NCBI RefSeq assembly: GCF_017094465.1
Contig: NZ_CP064791.1
Coordinates: 2,294,001 to 2,358,000, forward strand
Source of the DNA: Halapricum desulfuricans
GTDB lineage: Archaea > Halobacteriota > Halobacteria > Halobacteriales > Haloarculaceae
Direction of reading: 5' to 3'
Length of the DNA: 64,000 bases
The position numbers and the translations under genes are program-made. Below, one piece after another: positions 59,113 through 64,000 of the stretch. The stretch's first letter is position 1. Every line of letters begins with the position of its first letter. The notes beneath the pieces were generated by a model. That model made no database searches, had not been told where the DNA came from, and saw only the letters and a list, made by a program, of their open reading frames with translations.

Positions 59113-59499
59113 TCATCGCAGGCGGACGTACAGAGCCCATCCAACGAGCACGATCCCCGCGCCGATGGCATTTGCTATCGCGTCTGCGACGCTGGCGTGG
59201 CGGTACGGCACCAGCAACTGGACTCCCTCGATGAGGAGGCCGTAGGCCGTCACGACCGGGGCCGTCACGGGGATCGACAGCGCACTGGTCGGTAGCGACA
59301 GCTCCCGGGAGCCGACGATCGCCGCGAGAACCGCGGCTTCCAGCACGGCGTACGCCAGCGCGTGGAGCCACAGATCCAGCCCCAGGCCGAACGGACCGGC
59401 CCGGGCGACGGCGTCACCAGTCGGGACGACCGCCGAGACGAGAATCACGAGGGCGACGACCGCGACGACCACGATCCGTCGAGAGCGATTCCAGTGCAC
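59113..59499 (-). CDS. VanZ family membrane protein
   Basis: 128 residues, four membrane helices, VanZ-like domain: the LGLDLWLHALAYAVLEAAVL block and YGLLIEGVQLLVPYRHASVADAIANAIGAG are the conserved parts (the Glu of EGVQ and the Asp of VADAIAN). Function not known. It lies between RaSEA (52 bases away) and arcS (9 bases away), all on one strand. Confidence 0.82.
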   Translation of the reverse strand: MHWNRSRRIVVVAVVALVILVSAVVPTGDAVARAGPFGLGLDLWLHALAYAVLEAAVLAAIVGSRELSLPTSALSIPVTAPVVTAYGLLIEGVQLLVPYRHASVADAIANAIGAGIVLVGWALYVRLR

Positions 59500-59508
59500 G
59501 GAGGCCGA

Positions 59509-61257
59509 TCACTTCTCTTCGGTGTGCCGAACTTCGCTCGCGATCCCGCGAGTACTCTCGACCATCTCCGGGCCGGACATCTCCGCGCGGCCGATCGAAA
59601 TGGCTTTCGGTCCCTCGAAGACCACCTCGTCACCGGGTCGGATGTCATCGTCGGCGTCGACGATCCCCGGCGCGAGGACGCTCCCTCGCGGGACGAACGC
59701 GTCGATCTCGGCGCGCTTGGTCGGGATGTCGCTGTCGAGCCAGCGTCGCGCCCCCGCGAGCGTCAGCGACAGTGTCCCGTAGTTCGGGACCAGTGCCGCC
59801 AGCTGCTCGCCGTCGGCGTCGTGGGCGCGTAGCTTGGGATAGCGACTCTCGATGTGCAGGTCCTCGAAGAGCTCCTCGCCCGCACCCTCGCCGAACTGGT
59901 AGTCTGCGATGGCCCTGATCGTGTTGTGCTGGCGCTCGCGCTTGCGATACTTCGGTTCGCCCGAAAGGGTGCTCGCAAGGTTCGCAAGTGACTCCGTGTC
60001 TGTCGGGTGCTCGGCGACGGTGTACTCGAACTCGATATCCAGCCGGTCCTCGACGCGCTCGACGATCGGCAGGTAGTCCTCGGGCAGGTGAGCGATATAC
60101 CGGGGATACTCGTTGCGTTCGAGGTAGGCCGCCAGCACGTCGGCGACGAACTCGATCTCGGTTGCACTCCAGCGACCGGTCACGACCGAATCGTAGTGCT
60201 GGGCGGGGTAGGTCAGCTCCAGTTCCTGCGGGACGACGCCGATGGGTGACGTCATCGAGACGGTGTGGCCGCGGAACTGGACGGCGTCGTGGAACTGCCC
60301 GTGACTCCGGGACTCGCTGTATGGCTTCCGCGCCGAGCAGGGAACGAGCACCAGTGGGGCCTCAAAGCGGTTGCGATAGCGGTTCGTGACCCGGTCGGCG
60401 AAGCGCTGGATCTCGACCCGCCGCAGCGTGTCGTCGCTGGCGGCGGTGATCTCGGCCCCCCGGACGATCGGCGTCCGCTGTTCGAGATACGCGTACTGCT
60501 GATCGAGCCGTCGGAAGGCGGCTGTCAGCCACTGGTCGTGGCGGGCCTGGCCCTCGATGTAGTCCCGGAGCCGGCCCGACCGGATCCGCTCGCGAACGCG
60601 GGCCAGTTCCGCCCGCAGGGCGTTGACGTTGTGCTCGATACAGGCCTCGCGGTCCGCGCTCTCGGCGGGTTGCTGGCAGGCCGGGCACGAACAGGGCAGC
60701 TCTTCCAGATCCTCGAAGAAGACCTCGCCGTCGCCGGTGAGATACTTGCCCTGGGTGCCCTTGATCACGGCACGATCGGTATCGACGAGATCGACGCCGG
60801 CGTAGACCAGCGTCGCGACGTTGGCAGGGGTGGCGACACCCGGCAGATAGAGAGCGCTGTCGGCGGGAATCGACTCGCGGACGTCGACGATCGTCTCGAC
60901 GAACGCCTCGGCGTGGCCGACGATGCCCTGTGCACCCGAGAGGACGTAGACGTCCGCACCGAAGTCGGCGGCCGTCTCCTGGGAGACGACGACGCCGTTC
61001 GGGTACTCGACCTCGGGATACTCGGGCGCGAACGCGTCCTGGACTTCCTCGGGCGTCCCGCTGGGGAACCCGCGATGGGGCAGGATCGTTACCTCGTCCT
61101 CGCTGCCCGCCGGGAACTCTCGACCGCCGGGCCACTCGCTGCCGGCGTCGATCGTCAGATCGTCGGCCAGCGTCGGCGTCCGGACGGCGTCGGACAGGCG
61201 GAGTTCACCGACCCGCGCGGCCCCATCGCGGTGGTGAACCTCGAAGTAGTCAGTCAT
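59509..61257 (-). CDS. arcS: Archaeosine synthase subunit ArcS
   Basis: 582 residues. The N-terminal 290 residues are TGT-like, with a zinc site C189-S-C191-P-A-C194 and C206 (LPCSCPACQQPAES), followed by the ArcS-specific domain with PCSARKPYSES at 306-316, and a C-terminal PUA domain (about 505-575) with RGSVLAPGIVDADDDIRPGD for tRNA binding. The enzyme forms the lysine adduct of preQ0 at tRNA position 15, which RaSEA then splits to archaeosine. The partner RaSEA is in the same operon-like run. Confidence 0.9.
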   Translation of the reverse strand: MTDYFEVHHRDGAARVGELRLSDAVRTPTLADDLTIDAGSEWPGGREFPAGSEDEVTILPHRGFPSGTPEEVQDAFAPEYPEVEYPNGVVVSQETAADFGADVYVLSGAQGIVGHAEAFVETIVDVRESIPADSALYLPGVATPANVATLVYAGVDLVDTDRAVIKGTQGKYLTGDGEVFFEDLEELPCSCPACQQPAESADREACIEHNVNALRAELARVRERIRSGRLRDYIEGQARHDQWLTAAFRRLDQQYAYLEQRTPIVRGAEITAASDDTLRRVEIQRFADRVTNRYRNRFEAPLVLVPCSARKPYSESRSHGQFHDAVQFRGHTVSMTSPIGVVPQELELTYPAQHYDSVVTGRWSATEIEFVADVLAAYLERNEYPRYIAHLPEDYLPIVERVEDRLDIEFEYTVAEHPTDTESLANLASTLSGEPKYRKRERQHNTIRAIADYQFGEGAGEELFEDLHIESRYPKLRAHDADGEQLAALVPNYGTLSLTLAGARRWLDSDIPTKRAEIDAFVPRGSVLAPGIVDADDDIRPGDEVVFEGPKAISIGRAEMSGPEMVESTRGIASEVRHTEEK

Positions 61258-61329
61258 ACCTGCACTGGGTGGCGGCGCGTGAATGAGACTGTCGGTCCCT
61301 GTCGGAGAGCACGAGTCGCGATGCGGTGA

Positions 61330-62286
61330 TCAGTAGGAGTCGACGTTCGTCCCGACCGAGCAGACGTACTCGCCGGTCGCGACCTGCGGGAGCCGGCGGG
61401 TCCGCCAGAAGATCCCCTCCGAGTCGGCCGTGACCCGTTCTTTGACTTGGCCGAACACGTCGGTGATCGCAAAGAGCGTCTCTCCACGCTCGACTTCGTC
61501 GCCGAGTTCGAGCTTGAAATCCACGAGCCCGCCGGCGGGTGCCCCGTACTGATCGAAGCCGCCGGCCCGGGTCTGGGTCGAGAGGGTCACGTCGCCTTTG
61601 AGGAAATCGTAGTATTCGAGGACGTTCCACAGCCCCTGGAGGCCGTATTCGATGCTCTGGTTGTCCCAGCCGACGGCCCCGCCCAGTTCAGGGTCAATCG
61701 TCGGGACGCCCTCGTCGGGAGCGGCACGGGCGAGCTGGCCGTCCGGCCCTTTCTGATCGAGTACGTACCCGCAGTTGAACACCTTCGCGAGCTCCAGACA
61801 GGACTGATGGCGGCGGTGGCGCCGTCCGCACCGCACCCGGACCTCGTTGATCATCCGGCTGGTCGATCCCTGATGGAGGTCGACAACCAGGTCGGCACGG
61901 GTGGCGGCCTCGAAGGTCGCCGCCGCGATGCGCTCGCTGGAAGTTCCCTCCTCGTCGCCTGGGTAGACCCGGTTCATCTTCGTGTCGTCGACCGGGTTGC
62001 GGTGTTCGGCGACCTGGAAAGCGTGGTAGTTGACGATTCCGGTGACGAGAATCGTCCCGGAGATGGCCTCGGGATCGAGCCGCGGGAGCCAGCGCTGGAG
62101 GACGCCGACACCGTTGAGTTCGTCGCCGTCGCTCGCGGCCTGCACGTAGAGGGTCTTGCCCGTCTCGGCGCCGTTGACGACCGCTACCGGCAGCTCGATG
62201 TCGGTGCCGTCGCGCGTCTCGCCGACCCACAGCCGCCCCGTGTCGATCTCGCCCGGGGCCGCACTCGCCGTGCCGAGGCTCGTCAT
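61330..62286 (-). CDS. Succinylglutamate desuccinylase/aspartoacylase family metallohydrolase
   Basis: 318 residues of the AstE/AspA zinc peptidase-like family. ASDGDELNGVGVLQRW (zinc-ligand region; His is replaced here by Asp-Gly-Asp-Glu), HRNPVDDTKMNRVYPGD and VVDLHQGSTSRMINEVR (His) follow in order. The C-terminal part (FDQYGAPAGGLVDFKLELG, TLFAITDVFGQVKERV) is a barrel-sandwich domain as in haloarchaeal paralogues. The start may be 62286 or 62292 (two Mets close together). Substrate unknown. Confidence 0.78.
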   Translation of the reverse strand: MTSLGTASAAPGEIDTGRLWVGETRDGTDIELPVAVVNGAETGKTLYVQAASDGDELNGVGVLQRWLPRLDPEAISGTILVTGIVNYHAFQVAEHRNPVDDTKMNRVYPGDEEGTSSERIAAATFEAATRADLVVDLHQGSTSRMINEVRVRCGRRHRRHQSCLELAKVFNCGYVLDQKGPDGQLARAAPDEGVPTIDPELGGAVGWDNQSIEYGLQGLWNVLEYYDFLKGDVTLSTQTRAGGFDQYGAPAGGLVDFKLELGDEVERGETLFAITDVFGQVKERVTADSEGIFWRTRRLPQVATGEYVCSVGTNVDSY

Positions 62287-62417
62287 TACCATAGAGAGAC
62301 GGACGGACGGTCTTAGTCGATTCGATCCCGGCCGAAAAACACGCTCACCTCGCAGTGACGGGCGCGTCGGCGGTCGCGACCAGTGCGGTTTTGTCGCCCG
62401 GAGCCGAACGGTCGGGC

Positions 62418-62675
62418 GTGTCGAACGATCGCCCCGAGTCCGGCCGCGCGCGCTTTCTAGAAGCACTCGAGGTCCGCAAGCACGCGATCCGCGGGTTCGG
62501 GCTCGGGATCGCCCTGACGGTCCTGGCGTACGTCCTCCTCGTCGTCCTGCCGGGCGGGGGCGAGTCGTGGATCTGGTATCTCGGACTGGGCGCGTCGCTG
62601 GCGCTGTCGCTCGGCGGACTGCTCACGATGGTACTCGTGGCCGTCCAAGCGCGCAGACTCGCGAAAGAGCTGTGA
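62418..62675 (+). CDS. Small haloarchaeal membrane protein (DUF7536-like)
   Basis: 85 residues with GTG start. A basic N-terminal region (RARFLEALEVRKHAIRGFG) is followed by two membrane helices (LGIALTVLAYVLLVVLPG and LGLGASLALSLGGLLTMVLV). This resembles DUF7536, a name from memory. The gene ends 9 bases before the end of the convergent PhoU/TrkA-C gene. Function unknown. Confidence 0.6.
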   Translation: MSNDRPESGRARFLEALEVRKHAIRGFGLGIALTVLAYVLLVVLPGGGESWIWYLGLGASLALSLGGLLTMVLVAVQARRLAKEL

Positions 62676-62684
62676 TCCAGCCGC

Positions 62685-63899
62685 TCAGCCGACGAGTTCG
62701 GCCAGTCGATCGGCCCCGGTGCGAGTCCCCTTCGCGAGGAGGATGTCACCGGGTTCGATTTCGGTCGTCGCCCCCGGAGAGATGACCCAGTCGCCGCCCT
62801 CAAGGCCGGTGCGGCGGCTCTCGCGGTCGGGGTGTCGAACCGCGATGACGCGCATTCCCGTCTCGGTTTTGACCGCCACCTCGCCGAGGGTCCGCCCCGC
62901 CAGGCCGCTGTCGGGGTCGACAGTCGCGCGGACGATCACCTCGTCGCTCTCCTCGACGGCCGCCGCGACGACGGGGTGGGTGCCGATCCCGCGGAGGACG
63001 CCCTCGCTGATCTCCAGGGCGGCGTCGGAGATGACCTCCGTCGAACGGGCAAGTTGCACGAGTCCCCGCAGATCGACCGGATCGTCGACGCGGCTGGCCG
63101 CCCGGAGCACCCAGGCCTCGAAGCGCGATTGCAGGGCGTCGACCTCGGCTTCCAGTTCGAGGACTTCCTCGGCGACGGGTTTGCTGTCGAACAGGACCGA
63201 CCCGTAGGCCAGATCGACCGCGAGTTCGCTCATATTCTTCATCAGGACGATCGAATCGACCGCCCGCTCCAGGTCCGAGGAGTCGCGTTCGGGAGGGTCC
63301 GGCGGGACGTATTCCTCGCCGGTCAGCGTCTCGTAGACCTCCGTGAGTCCGTCGCGCGGACCGCGAAGCAGCGCGACGTCCTCGGCCCGGACGGTCGTCT
63401 CGGGGCCGGGGTTGAGCAGCCACTCGCCGTCCCGGCGGATCGCGATCACGCGGACGCCGGTCTCGGTCTCTAAGGTGATCTCGCCCAGCGTCCGCTCGGC
63501 GTAGGCCGACCCGAGGGCGACCGTCGCGCGCTCGACAGACTCGACGGCCTCGGGCAGGGCGGCCCGCATCGCCTCCGGGAGGCCGATGTCCTCCAGGACG
63601 ACCTTCGCGATGTCGCCGGCGGCGTCGCTGATCTTCTCGGCGGCCCCGACCACGCCGAGCACGGGCGCGAGCGACTCGGCGTCCTCGGGGCTGCGCGCGG
63701 CCATCAGCAGACTCATCCGCGCCTGTAGGTGCAGCACTTCCATCTGGGATTCCAGATCGAGCACCTCCTCGGCGATGTCGTCGCTGCCCAAAAGCACCGC
63801 CGAATACGAGAGGTCGATCAGCAACTCGGCGGTGTCTTTCATCTCGGCCAGCACGTCCTTGACGCTGACCGGTTCGTAGGCCACCCTGTCCTCGTCCAT
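62685..63899 (-). CDS. PhoU-like and TrkA-C domain protein (ion channel regulator type)
   Basis: 404 residues in two repeats. Each repeat has a PhoU-like helical domain (residues 10-110 and 205-310: MKDTAELLIDLSYSAVLL / MKNMSELAVDLAYGSVLF, EVLDLESQMEVLHLQ / EVLELEAEVDALQSR), then a TrkA-C (RCK C) domain with RTLGEITLETETGVRVIAI / RTLGEVAVKTETGMRVIAV and EDVALLRGP / GDILLAKGT. A regulator of K+ channels, likely ligand-binding. Internally duplicated. No membrane helices of its own; a channel partner may lie beyond the window. Confidence 0.85.
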   Translation of the reverse strand: MDEDRVAYEPVSVKDVLAEMKDTAELLIDLSYSAVLLGSDDIAEEVLDLESQMEVLHLQARMSLLMAARSPEDAESLAPVLGVVGAAEKISDAAGDIAKVVLEDIGLPEAMRAALPEAVESVERATVALGSAYAERTLGEITLETETGVRVIAIRRDGEWLLNPGPETTVRAEDVALLRGPRDGLTEVYETLTGEEYVPPDPPERDSSDLERAVDSIVLMKNMSELAVDLAYGSVLFDSKPVAEEVLELEAEVDALQSRFEAWVLRAASRVDDPVDLRGLVQLARSTEVISDAALEISEGVLRGIGTHPVVAAAVEESDEVIVRATVDPDSGLAGRTLGEVAVKTETGMRVIAVRHPDRESRRTGLEGGDWVISPGATTEIEPGDILLAKGTRTGADRLAELVG

Positions 63900-64000
63900 A
63901 CCCGGTCAGTTCGCGGGCCGCCGGAAAAAGCGTTCCCCAGAGGATGGGAAGCCACCACGGCGGTCGCACGTGCCAGCACCTCCCGCGGAACGCTTTTGCG

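Noticed and set aside
1-64000. CRISPR arrays, cas genes, intact insertion sequences, integrases, restriction systems
   Set aside because: None seen on either strand; repeats found are palindromic elements or local tandem duplications, not spaced arrays.

Overview
The window is GC-rich, dense chromosomal DNA from a haloarchaeon (class Halobacteria). Predicted proteins are strongly acidic. Archaeal markers include SRP19, Gar1, FEN-1, the tubulin-like CetZ, archaeosine enzymes (RaSEA, ArcS), F420 enzymes (CofH, CofG, CofC), a PGF-CTERM surface protein and PilA-type pilins with the conserved hydrophobic N-terminus. Many genes are leaderless or translationally coupled by ATGA overlaps. The genus cannot be fixed from the sequence alone.

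Layout. 1-7.8 kb: corrinoid uptake and salvage. A divergent btuC/btuF pair is followed by HAD, cbiB, cobS, cobY, cobT, cobD, cbiZ and cobA. The last gene is broken: it carries an 84-bp palindromic element in frame and then runs out of frame into the tail of an unrelated FG-GAP repeat gene. 7.9-9.6 kb: srp19, gar1 and a presenilin-like protease. 9.8-11.0 kb: a small AT-richer islet with a divergent ATP-grasp / amphi-Trp pair. 11.2-19.1 kb: housekeeping genes (ornithine cyclodeaminase family, methyltransferase, GNAT, FEN-1, a galactokinase-like protein without its phosphate-binding loops, thiamine-binding protein, aminotransferase plus Lrp regulator). 19.4-20.6 kb: two tandem pilin genes with terminators, then tRNA-Ile(GAT). 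21-26.9 kb: FxsA, a DUF255 protein, TrmB regulator, Pcm and small zinc proteins. 26.9-29.7 kb: a four-gene signalling/ATPase module (receiver-GAF, DUF7504-like, RAD55/KaiC-like, hypothetical). 29.8-41.4 kb: PurU, a repeat-rich surface protein with an RND/MMPL pump, PurC, a stress protein, a cation antiporter and a MATE pump. 41.5-46.9 kb: F420 genes cofH, cofG and cofC, interleaved with MFS and GtrA genes. The cofH-cofG pair is decorated with three palindromic elements. 46.9-50.6 kb: a membrane-anchored protein, CetZ, an NDUFA9-like protein and thymidylate kinase. 50.6-52.8 kb: a deletion-scarred Gfo/Idh/MocA pseudogene and a CPBP protease in AT-richer DNA. 53-64 kb: hydrolase, PspA, Usp, purS/purQ, a possible structured element, an EamA/Lrp pair, archaeosine genes RaSEA-vanZ-arcS, an aspartoacylase-family protein and a PhoU/TrkA-C regulator.

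How the genes work together. The corrinoid genes would import cobinamide or cobalamin, strip incomplete forms to cobyric acid (CbiZ), and rebuild the nucleotide loop (CbiB, CobD, CobY, CobT, CobS). Adenosylation would need another enzyme because this cobA is truncated. CofG/CofH make the F420 chromophore FO and CofC supplies the activated lactyl donor. RaSEA and ArcS convert preQ0-tRNA to archaeosine. PurU, PurC, PurS and PurQ are scattered purine and one-carbon functions.

Most notable is a family of about 84-bp palindromic elements (four copies) with TCATAC.../...GTATCA-type ends. One is translated in frame inside cobA. The terminal TGA of two others coincides exactly with the stop codons of cofH and cofG. 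Several scars (cobA/FG-GAP junction, Gfo/Idh internal deletion, short tandem duplications across gene ends) suggest an actively rearranging genome or, for the first, possibly an assembly join.
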